From NCBI RefSeq assembly GCF_022884085.1, contig NZ_JAGGCS010000002.1, positions 434,001-498,000 on the forward strand: a DNA stretch of 64,000 nucleotides, given 5' to 3'. Position numbers and translations under genes: made by a program. Source of the DNA: Paenirhizobium cremeum (lineage in GTDB: Bacteria > Pseudomonadota > Alphaproteobacteria > Rhizobiales > Rhizobiaceae). Numbering within the stretch: the stretch's first letter is position 1; each line of letters opens with the position of its first letter. The notes beneath the pieces are model-generated. The model did not search any database. It was not told where the DNA came from and saw only the letters and a program-made list of their open reading frames with translations. Positions 17,696-28,404 of this stretch are shown here, in pieces.

Positions 17696-17772
17696 GATAA
17701 TACCCGTCGTTTTGCTGTTAACTGGGCTGACGGGCCGGACCTTTACATCGCTTGTCTGGCGACGCAAGGCGA

Positions 17773-19608
17773 TCACTTATTATTTTCTCCCTGGGCCGCC
17801 ATGGCGCGTTCCGCACGTTTCTTGCGCAGATAGTCTCGCAGCGCATGGGCCAGTTCACGGATATTCAAGAAGATAGGAAGGTTGGTCGCCGGAGCCACGG
17901 GTTCGAGCGAAACGCCGACCGAGGCAATATGTCCCGATTCATCGATGTCGCGCACGATCAGCACGATAGTGCCGAGGCGGACGCGATCGGCATAATCGCC
18001 GCTGCCGCCCAGACGCTGCGCTATGAGTTCGGCGACGGTTTTCTGCCGCTCGGCCTCGGTTACCAGCAGCGGGCCATAGGCGCGGTCGAGATCCTCGACG
18101 CGGGTTGAAGGCGAAATCGCGAAGGTGCCGAAGAACTCGCTGTCGTCCTCGGCCACCGGGGCCTTGCTGGCAAACAGGCGGTCCAGCAGCCTGGAGTAGC
18201 CGGGGGCGATGAAGAGATAGACCTGATCGTTTTCGCGCAGGCGCCCGGCATACTGGTAGCGCATGGACTTGCCGTCGCGGATGACCAGCGAGGGCGCGGC
18301 CCAGCGCGGAATGCGCTCGCCGCGCAGAACCGGACTGTCCGCCACCACGCGGTAGGCCAGAAGTTCATGATGGGCGGCGCCCGGCAGGTCGAGTTCGAGT
18401 TTGTCGATGGCGCCGATGCGCGGCGGGATAATGAGGCCGAGCCGGCGGGCGACGGGTTTGATGGTCCAGCCCTGCATCACCAGAGAGATCATCACAACGA
18501 TGAAGGCGGTGTTGAAATAGAGCTGCCCGTCCTCGAGATTGCCGAGAATAGGCAGGATGGCAAGGAGGATGGAGACCGCGCCGCGCAAGCCGACCCAGGC
18601 AATGAAGCCGGTCTCGCGCTGGGTGTAGTCATAGGGCAGCAGGCAGATCCAGACCGCGAGGGGACGGGCCACGAAAACCAGGAAGAGGCCGAGCAGGATG
18701 GCCGGCAGCAGGATCGCAGGAAACTGCGAGGGGGTGGCAAGCAGGCCGAGAACGAGGAACATGACGATCTGGGCAAGCCAGGTCAGGCCATCCTGGAAAC
18801 GGGTGATCGAGGCGCGCGCCGGGATCTTCTGGCTGCCTGCATAGATGCCGGCGACATAGACGGCGAGAAAGCCGCTGCCGCCGACTGCGCCGGTGTAGGA
18901 AAAGACCAGCAGCGCCAGCGCCAGCATGAAGATCGGAGCAAGGCCGCGCTCGACCGACAGACGCTTGAGGACGAAGACGATGATGGCGCCGCCGATCAGG
19001 CCGAGCGCAAGGCCCAGCCCCATTTCCTCGATGAACAGCCGGACGAGCTCCATGTCGAAACCGGAATAGCCCTTGCCGGTGGACAGCAGTTGCACCAGCG
19101 CCATGGTGAGGAAGATTGCCATCGGGTCGTTGGTGCCGGACTCGACCTCGAGCGTCGAGCGAACCTTGTCGCGAATGCTGATACCGCCGATGCGCAGGAG
19201 GAAGAAGACGGCGGCCGCATCCGTCGATGCGACGATGGAACCGAGCAGCAGTCCCTCCATGAAGGAGAAGCCGAGCAGCAGATGGGCGGCGACGCCGAAC
19301 AGCATTGCGGTCAGGAGGACGCCGACGGTCGCAAGCGTCAGCGACGGCACCGCAGACAGCTTGAAGGACTGCAGCGGTGTGCCGAACCCCGAATCGAAGA
19401 GGATGATCGCAAGGGCGATCGAGCCGAGCACGTAGGCGAGCCTGTTGTTGGAGAATTCGATGCCGAGCCCGTCCACGCCGGTCAGAAGGCCGATGACGAG
19501 GAAGAGCAGCAGCAGGGGTGCCCCGAAGCGGAATGCGATCAGGCTGGAGAAGGCGGCCAGCAGGACAAGGGCGGTTGCCACCAGCGTTATGGCGTAGAAT
19601 TCGTCCAA
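17773..19608 (-). CDS. nhaP2: Potassium/proton antiporter with RCK_C domain
   Basis: The 611-aa protein joins a CPA1/CPA2-type exchanger domain of about 12 helices (residues 5-395; [21 protein letters not shown] and SGTNDPMA are characteristic) to an RCK_C ligand-binding domain (about 400-485) and a C-terminal CorC/transporter-associated domain (about 495-575). This is the layout of NhaP2/CvrA, which exports K+ or Na+ for protons under osmotic or pH stress. It sits inside the glycolytic cluster between gap and pgk, 77 bp before pgk, which may place pgk under its transcript. Confidence 0.88.
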   Translation of the reverse strand: MDEFYAITLVATALVLLAAFSSLIAFRFGAPLLLLFLVIGLLTGVDGLGIEFSNNRLAYVLGSIALAIILFDSGFGTPLQSFKLSAVPSLTLATVGVLLTAMLFGVAAHLLLGFSFMEGLLLGSIVASTDAAAVFFLLRIGGISIRDKVRSTLEVESGTNDPMAIFLTMALVQLLSTGKGYSGFDMELVRLFIEEMGLGLALGLIGGAIIVFVLKRLSVERGLAPIFMLALALLVFSYTGAVGGSGFLAVYVAGIYAGSQKIPARASITRFQDGLTWLAQIVMFLVLGLLATPSQFPAILLPAILLGLFLVFVARPLAVWICLLPYDYTQRETGFIAWVGLRGAVSILLAILPILGNLEDGQLYFNTAFIVVMISLVMQGWTIKPVARRLGLIIPPRIGAIDKLELDLPGAAHHELLAYRVVADSPVLRGERIPRWAAPSLVIRDGKSMRYQYAGRLRENDQVYLFIAPGYSRLLDRLFASKAPVAEDDSEFFGTFAISPSTRVEDLDRAYGPLLVTEAERQKTVAELIAQRLGGSGDYADRVRLGTIVLIVRDIDESGHIASVGVSLEPVAPATNLPIFLNIRELAHALRDYLRKKRAERAMAAQGENNK

Positions 19609-19809
19609 CCCCGCAATCCCCTCTCACATGCGATGCCAAGCCCGGGCAGCACGCACAACTATCCCATGCGCGCCGCCGGACGTAAGCCACAGCGGCGTTG
19701 CGTAGCCGCGACGGGCGCGGCGACGGATCAATGGAACGATCAGGCAGGACTGCCAAAAGACGAGAACAAACTTATCGTCGTCAATCGTGATGAGAGTAGG
19801 GCGAAATAT

Positions 19810-19846
19810 GAAAAATATAAAGGCGGACCGGTGATCCGATCCGCCC
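19810..19846 (-). terminator. Rho-independent terminator after gap
   Basis: GGCGGA (19822-19827) and TCCGCC (19840-19845) form the base of a 10-bp stem containing one G-T pair. It is followed on the minus strand by TTTATATTTTTC, 31 bp past the gap stop. Nothing else is recognisable in the 267-bp gap. Confidence 0.8.
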
Positions 19847-19876
19847 TTTTCGTTATGCGATCCGAAATCGTCAGGC

Positions 19877-20887
19877 TCAGATGAGCTTGGCGAAGGCGGC
19901 TGCGGTATCCAGCATACGGTTGGAGAAGCCCCACTCGTTATCGTACCAGGTCAGGATGCGGACGAAATTGCCTTCCATGACCTTGGTCTGGTCGATCGCG
20001 AAGATCGAAGAATGCGAATCATGGTTGAAGTCGCGGGAGACGAGCGGCTCTTCAGTGTAGCCGAGGACGCCCTTGAGCGGGCCGTTGGCCGCGGCCTTGA
20101 TCGCTTCGTTGACCTCTTCCTTGGTCGTGTTGCGCTTGGCAACGAACTTCAGGTCGACGACCGAAACGTTCGGGGTCGGAACGCGGATCGAGGAACCGTC
20201 GAGCTTGCCCTTCAGTTCCGGCAGCACGAGGCCGACGGCCTTGGCGGCACCCGTCGAGGTCGGGATCATGGAGAGAGCGGCAGCGCGGGCGCGGTAGAGA
20301 TCCTTGTGCATCTGGTCGAGCGACGGCTGGTCGTTGGTGTAGGAGTGGATCGTGGTCATGAAGCCGTGATCGACGCCGATGAGGTCGTTCAGCACCTTGA
20401 CCACCGGAACGAGGCAGTTGGTGGTGCACGAAGCGTTGGAGATGACCAGGTGGTCCTTGGTCAGCTTGTCGTGGTTGACGCCGTAAACGACGGTCAGGTC
20501 GGCTCCATCGGAGGGAGCGGAAACGATGACGCGCTTCGCGCCGGCGGTCAGGTGTGCCGCGGCCTTGTCGCGAGCGGTGAAGATGCCCGTGCATTCAAAG
20601 GCGATGTCGACGCCCATGTCCTTGTGGGGAAGGGTTGCCGGGTCCTTGATGGCGGTGACCTTGATCGGCTTGCCGCCGTTCACAACGATCGAGTCGCCTT
20701 CGACCTTCACCTCGGCCGGGAAGCGGCCATGGATCGAATCGTAACGCAGCAGGTGGGCGTTGGTTTCGACCGGACCCAGGTCGTTGATCGCCACGACCTC
20801 AATGTCGGTGCGACCCGACTCGACGACGGCGCGCAGTACGTTACGCCCGATACGGCCGAAACCGTTGATGGCAACTTTCACAGTCAT
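19877..20887 (-). CDS. gap: Glyceraldehyde-3-phosphate dehydrogenase, type I
   Basis: The 336-aa enzyme has the NAD-binding GFGRIGR (about residues 9-15) and the catalytic cysteine in [10 protein letters not shown] (C154), followed by THDQ-region residues of the type I family. It oxidises glyceraldehyde-3-phosphate to 1,3-bisphosphoglycerate. The ATG at 20887 is spaced 8 bases from GGGAG; an in-frame GTG three codons earlier is too close to that site. It follows tkt by 81 bp in the same direction and is probably cotranscribed with it. Confidence 0.96.
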   Translation of the reverse strand: MTVKVAINGFGRIGRNVLRAVVESGRTDIEVVAINDLGPVETNAHLLRYDSIHGRFPAEVKVEGDSIVVNGGKPIKVTAIKDPATLPHKDMGVDIAFECTGIFTARDKAAAHLTAGAKRVIVSAPSDGADLTVVYGVNHDKLTKDHLVISNASCTTNCLVPVVKVLNDLIGVDHGFMTTIHSYTNDQPSLDQMHKDLYRARAAALSMIPTSTGAAKAVGLVLPELKGKLDGSSIRVPTPNVSVVDLKFVAKRNTTKEEVNEAIKAAANGPLKGVLGYTEEPLVSRDFNHDSHSSIFAIDQTKVMEGNFVRILTWYDNEWGFSNRMLDTAAAFAKLI

Positions 20888-20968
20888 TGCTTGCACTCCC
20901 GCTTTAAAACAGAGCTTCGGATTATGATGCGTAAGGGCGCCCGCAGACGCCCTTCGTCAATTGGGACT

Positions 20969-22951
20969 TTAGGCGAGCTTGGCCTCGGCTGCGGCAACGA
21001 CCGCTTCCGGGGTGATGCCGAAATGCTTGTAGAGTTCCTTGTAAGGCCCGGATGCGCCGAAGGATTTCATGCCAATGAAGATGCCGTCGGAGCCGATGAT
21101 GCTGTCCCAGCCCTGGCGCACGGCGGCTTCCACGCCGATCTTGACGGGCGCCTTGCCGATGATCGCATCCCGGTAGGCCTGCGGCTGTTCGAAGAACAGT
21201 TCGAAGCACGGAACCGACACGACGCGGGCGGCGATGCCCTTTCCGGCGAGCGTGGATTGCGCCTTCAGCGCGATCTCGACTTCCGAACCGGAGGCGAAGA
21301 TCGAGACCTTGGCGTCGCTGGCGGAAACCAGCTCGTAGGCGCCATAGGCGCTGAGGTTCTTCTCGTCGTATTCGGTGCGGGCGGCGACGAGGTTCTGACG
21401 GGTCAGGGCCAGGCCGGACGGACGGTGCTTGTTCTCGAGCGCAACCTGCCAGCATTCCGCCGTTTCCGTGGCGTCGGCCGGACGGAACATCAGGAGGTTC
21501 GGGATCGCCCGCAGCGCCGCCATCTGTTCGACGGGCTGATGGGTCGGGCCGTCTTCGCCGAGACCGATGGAATCATGCGTCAGCACGTGGATGACGCGGA
21601 TGCCCATCAGCGCAGCAAGGCGGATCGAGGGACGGCAATAGTCCGAGAAGATCAGGAAGCCGCCGGAGTAGGGGATCAGGCCGCCGTGCAGCGCGATACC
21701 GTTCATGGCGGCAGCCATGCCGTGTTCGCGGATGCCGTAGTGGATGTAGCGGCCGGAGAAGTCGTCGGGCGTGATCGACTTGGTCTGGCTGGTCTTGGTG
21801 TTGTTCGAGCCGGTCAGGTCCGCCGAACCGCCGAGGGTTTCGGCCAGGACGCCGTTGATGACTTCGAGCGCATCCTCGGATGCCTTGCGGGTCGCGACGG
21901 TCGGCTTCGATTCAGCAAGCTTCCTCTTGTAGGCGTCGATGGCGCCGTCGAAGCTGCCCGGAAGATCGCCGGCAAAGCGGCGGGTGAATTCGGCCCGCTT
22001 CTCCGGGTCCGCATGCGCCAGGCGCTCCTCCCAATCCTTGCGGGTCTTGGTGGAGCGCAGGCCGGCGAGACGCCATGCATCGAGCACGTCGGCCGGCACG
22101 ACAAAGGCCTCTTCCTCCCAGCCGAGCGCCTTGCGGGCCGCGGCGATTTCGTCGGCACCGAGCGGCGAACCGTGAACCTTGTGGGTGCCGGCCTTGTTCG
22201 GGGCGCCGAAGCCGATCACCGTCTTGCAGGCGATCATCGTCGGCTTGTCGGACTTGCGGGCGGTTTCCAGAGCCGCTGCGATCTCTTCCGGATTGTGGCC
22301 GTCGACGGCGAGCGTGTTCCAGCCTGACGCGCGGAAGCGGGCATGCTGGTCGGTCGAATCGGCGAGCGAAATCGCGCCATCGATCGAAATGCCGTTATTG
22401 TCCCACAGCACGATCAGCTTGTTGAGCTTCAGGTGGCCGGCGAGCGAAATCGCTTCCTGGCTGATGCCTTCCATCAGGCAACCGTCGCCAACCAGCGCGT
22501 AGGTATAGTGGTTCTGCAGGTCGGAGCCGAATTCGACGGACAGCTTCTTTTCAGCGATCGCCATGCCGACGGCGTTGGCGATACCCTGGCCGAGCGGACC
22601 GGTGGTGGTTTCGATGCCGGAAGCATGGCCGTATTCCGGATGGCCGGCGGTCTTTGCCCCCATCTGCCGGAACTGCTTGATGTCCTCGATGGTCATGTCC
22701 TCATAGCCCGTGAGATAGAGCAGCGAATAGAGGAGCATGGAGCCGTGGCCTGCCGACAGAACGAAACGGTCGCGGTCGGGCCAGAGCGGGTTCTTGGGGT
22801 CGAAGCTCAGGAAGCGGGTGAAGAGCACAGTCGCGACATCGGCGCATCCCATGGGCATGCCGGGATGTCCCGAATTGGCCTTTTCCACTGCGTCCATGGC
22901 AAGGAATCGGATCGCATTCGCCATCCGGTTATGTTTATCGGGAGAAATCAT
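20969..22951 (-). CDS. tkt: Transketolase
   Basis: The 660-aa thiamine-diphosphate enzyme has the N-terminal [13 protein letters not shown] and SGHPGMPMG (about residues 27-35), the ThDP/Mg2+ motif [13 protein letters not shown] (about 152-164) and the second-domain [12 protein letters not shown] (about 470-481). All catalytic motifs are intact. It moves two-carbon units in the pentose phosphate pathway and feeds the adjacent gap/pgk/aldolase genes. It is transcribed divergently from the DUF4164-zapA unit. Confidence 0.96.
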   Translation of the reverse strand: MISPDKHNRMANAIRFLAMDAVEKANSGHPGMPMGCADVATVLFTRFLSFDPKNPLWPDRDRFVLSAGHGSMLLYSLLYLTGYEDMTIEDIKQFRQMGAKTAGHPEYGHASGIETTTGPLGQGIANAVGMAIAEKKLSVEFGSDLQNHYTYALVGDGCLMEGISQEAISLAGHLKLNKLIVLWDNNGISIDGAISLADSTDQHARFRASGWNTLAVDGHNPEEIAAALETARKSDKPTMIACKTVIGFGAPNKAGTHKVHGSPLGADEIAAARKALGWEEEAFVVPADVLDAWRLAGLRSTKTRKDWEERLAHADPEKRAEFTRRFAGDLPGSFDGAIDAYKRKLAESKPTVATRKASEDALEVINGVLAETLGGSADLTGSNNTKTSQTKSITPDDFSGRYIHYGIREHGMAAAMNGIALHGGLIPYSGGFLIFSDYCRPSIRLAALMGIRVIHVLTHDSIGLGEDGPTHQPVEQMAALRAIPNLLMFRPADATETAECWQVALENKHRPSGLALTRQNLVAARTEYDEKNLSAYGAYELVSASDAKVSIFASGSEVEIALKAQSTLAGKGIAARVVSVPCFELFFEQPQAYRDAIIGKAPVKIGVEAAVRQGWDSIIGSDGIFIGMKSFGASGPYKELYKHFGITPEAVVAAAEAKLA

Positions 22952-23289
22952 GGCTATTCCGCTTGTTCCGGGTCGTGGGAGACGGCGCGCGTGTCCACGC
23001 GGTCGTTTGAAAGCGGCTGATCCTTAGCAGGTGAATCGCGCAAGTCAACAAATGCCCTGTATTCTGGCGTTTATGGTGTCAAAAATCACGTTTCTGCCTC
23101 TTTTCTATGCGCTGCACAGTGTCGTTCCATTCCCGGAAAGGATGGAGGCTTCGTCCACAAGATAGGCCGTCCGGGGACGGGGGCTGTTTATTGACGGGCG
23201 ACAATACCGCCGCATACTGTCCGCCTTCAATTCATCATGTCTTCGAGGGCGATTCGAGTCACTTTTTCTGGAAAGCAGGGGCCTAGGAA
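22952..23289. other. Intergenic region between divergent tkt and DUF4164 genes
   Basis: No gene is supported in these 338 bp. The best promoter-like pair on the plus strand is TTGACG (23191-23196) with CATACT (23213-23218) at a 16-bp spacing, about 70 bp before the DUF4164 start. On the minus strand TTGACT near 23041-23046 could serve tkt. Both are weak predictions. Confidence 0.35.
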
Positions 23290-23562
23290 ATGCCGACGGA
23301 AAGTTCGTTCGACACAGCGCTGATCGCCCTTCGCCAGGCGATAACCGGCCTCGAGAACGCCATAGACATGCGGATCGAGGCACAGCGGGAGCACAGCGAG
23401 GTCGAGAACGAGGTCAAGCGCGTGCATGCCGATCGTGCGCGGCTCGCCCAGGAGCTGGACCAGTCCGAATTCCGGGCCAACCGGCTGGAAGAGGTGAACC
23501 GTGAGGTTTCGCGCCGGCTGGTGACGGCGATGGAAACGATCAGGGCGGTTCTGGATCGCTGA
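23290..23562 (+). CDS. DUF4164 coiled-coil protein
   Basis: The 90-aa protein is a single predicted coiled coil (about residues 10-85) with the heptad-rich ending EVNREVSRRLVTAMETIRAV, matching the DUF4164 family found next to zapA in Rhizobiales. No enzymatic motif is present. It lies 61 bp upstream of zapA in the same direction. A role with ZapA in division is suggested by neighbourhood only. Confidence 0.85.
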   Translation: MPTESSFDTALIALRQAITGLENAIDMRIEAQREHSEVENEVKRVHADRARLAQELDQSEFRANRLEEVNREVSRRLVTAMETIRAVLDR

Positions 23563-23623
23563 GACCGGCTCGGGCGTTGATGGAAATGCAAACCCGGCGC
23601 CGTGGCGCCAGTTGGGAAGTTCG

Positions 23624-23998
23624 ATGGCACAGGTGACGGTAACGATCGACGGCAAAGCCTATCGCATGGCCTGCGACGAGGGGCAGGAGGGGCATCTGAC
23701 CGATCTTGCCAACCAGTTCGACCGTTATGTCGGCCATCTGAAGTCCCAGTTCGGCGAGATCGGCGATCTGCGCCTGACCGTCATGGCGGGCATCATGGTG
23801 ATGGACGAACTGTCGGAGCTCAATCGCCGTCTGGCGGCGCTGGAGGGCGAAGTCGCTTCCTTCCGCGCGGGCCAGGATTCGGCCGTCAATGGCGCGCGAG
23901 AGCGCGAGGAAATGCTCACCCAGGCGATCGGCGAGCTCACCGAGCGGCTGAACGGGATTACCCGGAAGCTAACTGCGCGGCCCTCGGCGGAAGCCTGA
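23624..23998 (+). CDS. zapA: Cell division protein ZapA
   Basis: The 124-aa protein has the ZapA N-terminal beta-domain (MAQVTVTIDGKAYRMACDEG, residues 1-20) and a helical C-terminal tail that dimerises. ZapA cross-links FtsZ filaments at the division ring. The chosen ATG follows GGGAAG; an in-frame TTG four codons earlier overlaps that site. The zapA-6S RNA order is common across proteobacteria. Confidence 0.92.
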   Translation: MAQVTVTIDGKAYRMACDEGQEGHLTDLANQFDRYVGHLKSQFGEIGDLRLTVMAGIMVMDELSELNRRLAALEGEVASFRAGQDSAVNGAREREEMLTQAIGELTERLNGITRKLTARPSAEA

Positions 23999-24069
23999 CC
24001 CGCGATCTTCAAAATTTCCGCGGAACGGTTCCGCCGCCTCTGGCGGAGGCCGGGGTTTCATCCTATATT

Positions 24070-24240
24070 GCGATTGCGGTCTGCGCCTCTCGACAGGAAC
24101 ACACAATCCCTGGGGCCATACCCGATCCTAAGGGAGCTGTCCCTGACCAGGTCCGTGGGCTTGGTCATACGGCACCCACCTACTTTGTAGGCTCCCAGGA
24201 TCGTAATCATCCATCGGTTGCCGTGGATCGCACTTTCCCT
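24070..24240 (+). ncRNA. ssrS: 6S RNA
   Basis: Immediately after zapA lies a roughly 165-nt element with the 6S architecture. A closing stem (TGCGAT near 24069 with ATCGCA near 24227-24232) leads to a long imperfect rod around a central bubble. The sequence GGCACCCACCTACTTTGTAGGCTC on the 3' side resembles alphaproteobacterial 6S RNAs. A TATATT at 24064 could be the -10 element, and a T-rich stretch follows at 24234. 6S RNA sequesters sigma-70 polymerase in stationary phase. The ends are approximate. Confidence 0.85.
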
Positions 24241-24251
24241 TTTTCTTCAGA

Positions 24252-24881
24252 TCATGCCGCGGGCCGGCGGGCGAGAGCCAGCATGGCGCCGAAGGCGATC
24301 ATCAGGCCGCCGCTGGCCTTGTTCATCCAGGCAAAGACGCTGGAATTGCCGGCGAAGCGGCCGAGATGGCTGCCGATAAAGGCGTAGACGGCGATTGCCG
24401 CCATTTCCAGCAGAAGGAAGATCGCGCCAAGTAGGGCGAAGCTCGTTGCATAGTCGCCGCGGTCGAGGAACTGCGGAAAGAAGGCGGTGAAGATCAGGAT
24501 CGCCTTGGGATTGCCGATCGCCACCCAGAACTCCTGCTTGGCAAGGCTTGCGGTCGTTCGAACGGGCCGTGCAGCGTCGAGGCCGCCGATTTTCGGCGCA
24601 CCGGCGCGCAGAAGCTTGATGCCGAGCCAGACCAGATAGGCAGCCCCCGCCCACTTGACCGCCGAGAAGGCGATTTCGGACGCGATGAGCAATGCGCCGA
24701 GGCCGAGCGCGGTGATGACGATCATGATGGCGAAGGCGAGGATGCGACCGAGCGAGGCGAGAAGCGCTGCAGGAATGCCGACGCGCATGGCGTTGGTCAG
24801 CGCCAGAATGTTGTTGGGGCCGAACGCCATGTTGAGCGCGAAGCAGGCGGGGATGAACCATAGTATGGTGTCGGTGGTCAT
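24252..24881 (-). CDS. LysE-family amino-acid/metabolite exporter
   Basis: The 209-aa protein has about six hydrophobic helices and the LysE/RhtB hallmarks: FGPNNILALTNAMRVG near residues 20-35 (where the typical GPxxxxxxxxxxxxG runs), then AYLVWLGIKLLRAG (about 80-93) and GNPKAILIFTAFFPQF (about 123-138). It should export amino acids or similar solutes. It converges on 6S RNA and is separated from cfa by 69 bp on the same strand. Confidence 0.88.
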   Translation of the reverse strand: MTTDTILWFIPACFALNMAFGPNNILALTNAMRVGIPAALLASLGRILAFAIMIVITALGLGALLIASEIAFSAVKWAGAAYLVWLGIKLLRAGAPKIGGLDAARPVRTTASLAKQEFWVAIGNPKAILIFTAFFPQFLDRGDYATSFALLGAIFLLLEMAAIAVYAFIGSHLGRFAGNSSVFAWMNKASGGLMIAFGAMLALARRPAA

Positions 24882-24950
24882 TTTGTCGTCCCGGAAAGGC
24901 TCTTTGAGGCGGGACGTTAATATGTCGCCGCAGTTCAGGCAACGGCCCGT

Positions 24951-26195
24951 TCAGATGCTCAGGCCGAGTTCCTTTTCCTTTTCGATATAGGCGCGCTGAC
25001 GGTCGGTGACGTAATCGCGCACGATCGGGGCTCCGTCACGCTTGCGGGAAAGCTGGAGATGGAAGACCATCTGGCTTCCGGCGCGGAAGGTCATCTCCGC
25101 ACTGACGAGGTAGAATTCCCACATGCGGGCGAAGCGTTCGTCATACATGGCGACGACCTTGTCGCGGTTGGCCTCGAAACGCTGGCCCCAATGGGCGAGC
25201 GTCATGGCATAGTGCAGGCGCAAGACCTCGATGTCGGTGACCCAGAGGCTGTTCTGCTCGGTAACGGCGAGCACTTCGGAAAGGGCGGGCGAGTAACCGC
25301 CGGGAAAGATGTACTTGCGTATCCACGGACTGGTCATGCCGGGCGGGCTCATATGGCCGATGGAGTGGATGACCGCCAGCCCGTCATCGGGCATCAGCGC
25401 GTTCAACTGCTTGAAGAATTCGTCGTAGTGCTGGACGCCGACATGTTCGAACATGCCAACCGAAACCACGCGGTCGAAGGTTTCGGTGACGTCGCGGTAA
25501 TCCTTCAGTTCGAAGCGGACGCGATCCGAAAGCCCGGCTTCGGCCGCTCTTTGCGTTGCCAGCGCATGCTGTTCCTTCGAAAGCGTGACGCCGACGACCT
25601 CCACGTTTTCGAGCCGTGCCATGTAAAGGGCGAGGTCGCCCCAGCCGCATCCGATATCGAGCACCTTCAGTCCCGGCTTCAGGTCCAGCTTGGCGGCAAG
25701 CAGTCTCAGCTTGTTGCGCTGTGCCTGTTCCAGCGTCTCGCTTTCCTCGCGGAAATAGGCGCAGGAATAGAGCATGTTTTCATCGAGGAAGAGTTTGTAG
25801 AAATCGTTGCCGAGATCGTAGTGGTGGGCGACGTTGCGCTGGGCCTCGCCCTTCTTGTTGGATTGCAGATGCTTGCGGAAGCGCATCTTGAGCGCCCGCA
25901 GCACCTTCTGGATCGGGTACTTGCCGAGCGACAGCCGGTTTATCGAAAACAGCATGAGGAAATCACGCAGCGTCGAGCCTTCCTCGAAGCGCATGGTGCC
26001 GTCCATATAGGCTTCGCCGGCCACCAGCTCGGCCTTGAAGACCAGACTGCGATAGAGTTTGGGATCGGTCAGCCGCATGGTGACCTGCGGGCCGGGTTCC
26101 ATTCCGCCGAATACGTGGCGTTTGCCCTCGGCGTCGATCACGGTGAGCTGGCCCTTGCGGATGAATGACGTCAACATGTGCGACAGCAGGAACAT
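24951..26195 (-). CDS. cfa: Cyclopropane-fatty-acyl-phospholipid synthase
   Basis: The 414-aa enzyme adds a methylene group from S-adenosylmethionine across lipid acyl double bonds. The SAM-binding VLDIGCGWGDLALYMA lies around residues 178-193 and is followed by the family SKEQHALA and the catalytic-region VSVGMFEHVG. An N-terminal lipid-binding domain precedes them. Rhizobia often carry two Cfa paralogues active in acid and stationary phase. The start is the ATG at 26195 preceded by GAGGT; the longer frame upstream has no ribosome site. Confidence 0.93.
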   Translation of the reverse strand: MFLLSHMLTSFIRKGQLTVIDAEGKRHVFGGMEPGPQVTMRLTDPKLYRSLVFKAELVAGEAYMDGTMRFEEGSTLRDFLMLFSINRLSLGKYPIQKVLRALKMRFRKHLQSNKKGEAQRNVAHHYDLGNDFYKLFLDENMLYSCAYFREESETLEQAQRNKLRLLAAKLDLKPGLKVLDIGCGWGDLALYMARLENVEVVGVTLSKEQHALATQRAAEAGLSDRVRFELKDYRDVTETFDRVVSVGMFEHVGVQHYDEFFKQLNALMPDDGLAVIHSIGHMSPPGMTSPWIRKYIFPGGYSPALSEVLAVTEQNSLWVTDIEVLRLHYAMTLAHWGQRFEANRDKVVAMYDERFARMWEFYLVSAEMTFRAGSQMVFHLQLSRKRDGAPIVRDYVTDRQRAYIEKEKELGLSI

Positions 26196-26293
26196 GTACA
26201 CCTCATAGCGAGTCGAGCGTTCAGTTCCGCATGTTAGCGGAAATGGCGGCGCGCGCATCCCGAAATGGAAGAGGTGTGCAGATGATCGCAAAA

Positions 26294-26328
26294 CGGCGCC
26301 GGCGCAGCTTTTGGCTGCGCCGGCGCCG
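26294..26328 (-). terminator. Strong terminator between cfa and the chemoreceptor gene
   Basis: A perfect 15-bp GC-rich stem (26294-26308 with 26314-26328) with loop TTTTG is flanked by T runs on both strands. The minus-strand GTTTTGCG would end the chemoreceptor transcript. Confidence 0.85.
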
Positions 26329-26382
26329 GTTTTCGCAATCTAAACCGCCTCGCCTCATGGGCCGGCGGGGTCGGAGGTCAGG

Positions 26383-28404
26383 TCAGAACTCTTCCCAATC
26401 GGCAGCCGCCGCCGCCGTCGTCCCGGTTGCGGGAAATGCCCTGGCGAGCTGGCCGGCCATGGCCCGGGCCGGGGAGGAGACCGTCCGTGAGGCCGGGGCG
26501 GCGGCGCGCGGAGCGACGCGTGCGGTTGCGGCGGCCGGAGCCGATGCCGGTTCGGCGCGACGGACGGGTGCTGCGACCGGGTCGGTTTCCGATGTGCGGA
26601 ACTGGGCGACAAGGCCCGAAAGCGTCGACGTGCTGTCGGCGAGACGGTGCGTTACCGCCGTCGTTTCCTCGACCATCGCGGCATTCTTCTGGGTGAACTG
26701 GTCCATATGGTTCACCGAGGCGCTGATCTCGTGCAGGGCGGTCGCCTGTTCGCGCGCGGCGGTGGCGATCGAATGGATGTGATCGTTGATGGCGGCGACC
26801 TGACCGGCGATCTCCCGCAGCGCCTTGCCTGTTTCACGTACCAGTGAGACACCGCCGCCGACTTCCTCGCCCGACTTGGTGATGAGCGCCTTGATGTCCT
26901 TGGCAGCGTTGGCGGAGCGTTGGGCGAGTTCGCGCACTTCCTGGGCGACGACGGCAAAGCCCTTGCCGGCCTCGCCTGCGCGGGCGGCCTCGACACCGGC
27001 GTTAAGCGCCAGAAGGTTGGTCTGGAAGGCGATCTCGTCGATCACGTTGATAATCTTGGAAATCTCGCTCGATGCGTTCTCGATCCGGTTCATCGCTTCC
27101 ACGGCGTCCGAGACGACCTTGCTCGAACCCTCAGTGCTTTTGCGGGCGGCCATGGCAAGGGTGGAGGCCTCGTCGGCCTTGGCGGAGGAGCCGCGAACGG
27201 TGGAGGTGATCTCCTCGAGTGCGGCGGAGGCCTCTTCCAGCGACGCAGCCTGCTGTTCCGTGCGCTTCGAAAGATCGAGGCTCGCCGCGCGCATTTCCGA
27301 CGAACTTGCCTCGATGCCGAGCGTCTCGTTGCGAAGCTGCGAAAGCGTGCCGTTCAGCTTGTCGACGGAATGGTTGAAGTCCGTGCGCAGCCGGTCGAGT
27401 TCGCCTTCGAAGCTCTGTTCGAGGCGAATGGTAAGGTCTCCTTCGCTGAGGCGGCGCAGACCGGTCGCCAATGCATCGACCGCGATTTGCGTGTTTCGCG
27501 CTTTTTCGGCTTCGAGGGCTTCGCGTTCGAGGCGCTCCTGTTCACCGAGGGCGATGTTCTCCGCGGCCTGCCGCTCCAGTTCGATCTTCTGCTGCGCGCT
27601 TTCGCGGAAGACGTCGAGGGCTTGCGCCAAGGCACCGATCTCGTTGCCGAGATCGCGATGGGGTACGACGACATCCAGATGGCCGGCGGCCATTTCGCCG
27701 GCGACCGCTGTCAGCCGGGGCAGCGGGCCGATGATCCGGCGGGCGATGAAGGCGGTGACAAGGGTTCCGAGCAACAGGGTCACGAGAGCGGTCGCGCCGA
27801 TTGCCCATGCCATCTGCTGCGCCATGCTGTCGATTTCGGCGGCGCGGACACCGGCATAGAGGATGCCGGTGACCTCACCGGTGGGGGTGAAGATCGGCTG
27901 ATAGATGGTGTAATAAGGCACATCCAGGATGACGGCCTCGCCGCGATAGGTTTCGCCCTTCGTGACGACGGGATAGACGGCGCCCGTCTGTCCGAGCGCG
28001 GTGCCCACGGCGCGCTTGCCATCGGGTTTGATGATGTTCGTCGTCCTACGCCAGAAATCCTTGCTGGCCGGGTCCCAGGCGAAAATCGTGGCCGTCTGGC
28101 CGGTCATGCGGCCAATGGTGTCGATCATATCGTGAGACGAGAATTCCGCAGGGATCGCAGTGGTTACGATGCGCTGGACGTTGCCGTCCTTGCTCCATGT
28201 AACCGTGGTGCCCGGAAGGTCGCGTTCGACGATGGTTGCCGCCGTCCTCAGACTGGCATTCTGGCTCGCCACCGCCTGTTCGGCGATGCGGGCGGCAATG
28301 CTTTCCGAGATGACCCAAGACACTGCCGCGAGCGAAGCCATCAGAACGAGAACGGTCGCCGCGGTGACGGTCTTGACGATGCCGTAACGTGAGAAAATCT
28401 TCAT
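26383..28404 (-). CDS. Methyl-accepting chemotaxis protein with Cache-type sensor and CheR-tether tail
   Basis: The 673-aa receptor has TM1 (about residues 13-35), a periplasmic single-Cache-like sensor (about 36-200), TM2 (about 201-223), HAMP segments (about 224-345) and the signalling domain. The hairpin tip [22 protein letters not shown] is in place (about residues 460-481, within the conserved MCP core). After an Ala/Pro-rich linker of about 70 residues, the protein ends in DWEEF, resembling the NWETF pentapeptide that tethers CheR/CheB. The ligand is unknown. It lies apart from any che or flagellar cluster. Confidence 0.93.
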   Translation of the reverse strand: MKIFSRYGIVKTVTAATVLVLMASLAAVSWVISESIAARIAEQAVASQNASLRTAATIVERDLPGTTVTWSKDGNVQRIVTTAIPAEFSSHDMIDTIGRMTGQTATIFAWDPASKDFWRRTTNIIKPDGKRAVGTALGQTGAVYPVVTKGETYRGEAVILDVPYYTIYQPIFTPTGEVTGILYAGVRAAEIDSMAQQMAWAIGATALVTLLLGTLVTAFIARRIIGPLPRLTAVAGEMAAGHLDVVVPHRDLGNEIGALAQALDVFRESAQQKIELERQAAENIALGEQERLEREALEAEKARNTQIAVDALATGLRRLSEGDLTIRLEQSFEGELDRLRTDFNHSVDKLNGTLSQLRNETLGIEASSSEMRAASLDLSKRTEQQAASLEEASAALEEITSTVRGSSAKADEASTLAMAARKSTEGSSKVVSDAVEAMNRIENASSEISKIINVIDEIAFQTNLLALNAGVEAARAGEAGKGFAVVAQEVRELAQRSANAAKDIKALITKSGEEVGGGVSLVRETGKALREIAGQVAAINDHIHSIATAAREQATALHEISASVNHMDQFTQKNAAMVEETTAVTHRLADSTSTLSGLVAQFRTSETDPVAAPVRRAEPASAPAAATARVAPRAAAPASRTVSSPARAMAGQLARAFPATGTTAAAAADWEEF

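Noticed and set aside
20012..22327. 771-codon plus-strand reading frame across gap and tkt
   Set aside because: It runs antisense through two conserved enzymes and the gap between them, with no domain and low-complexity composition, so it is a shadow of codon bias.
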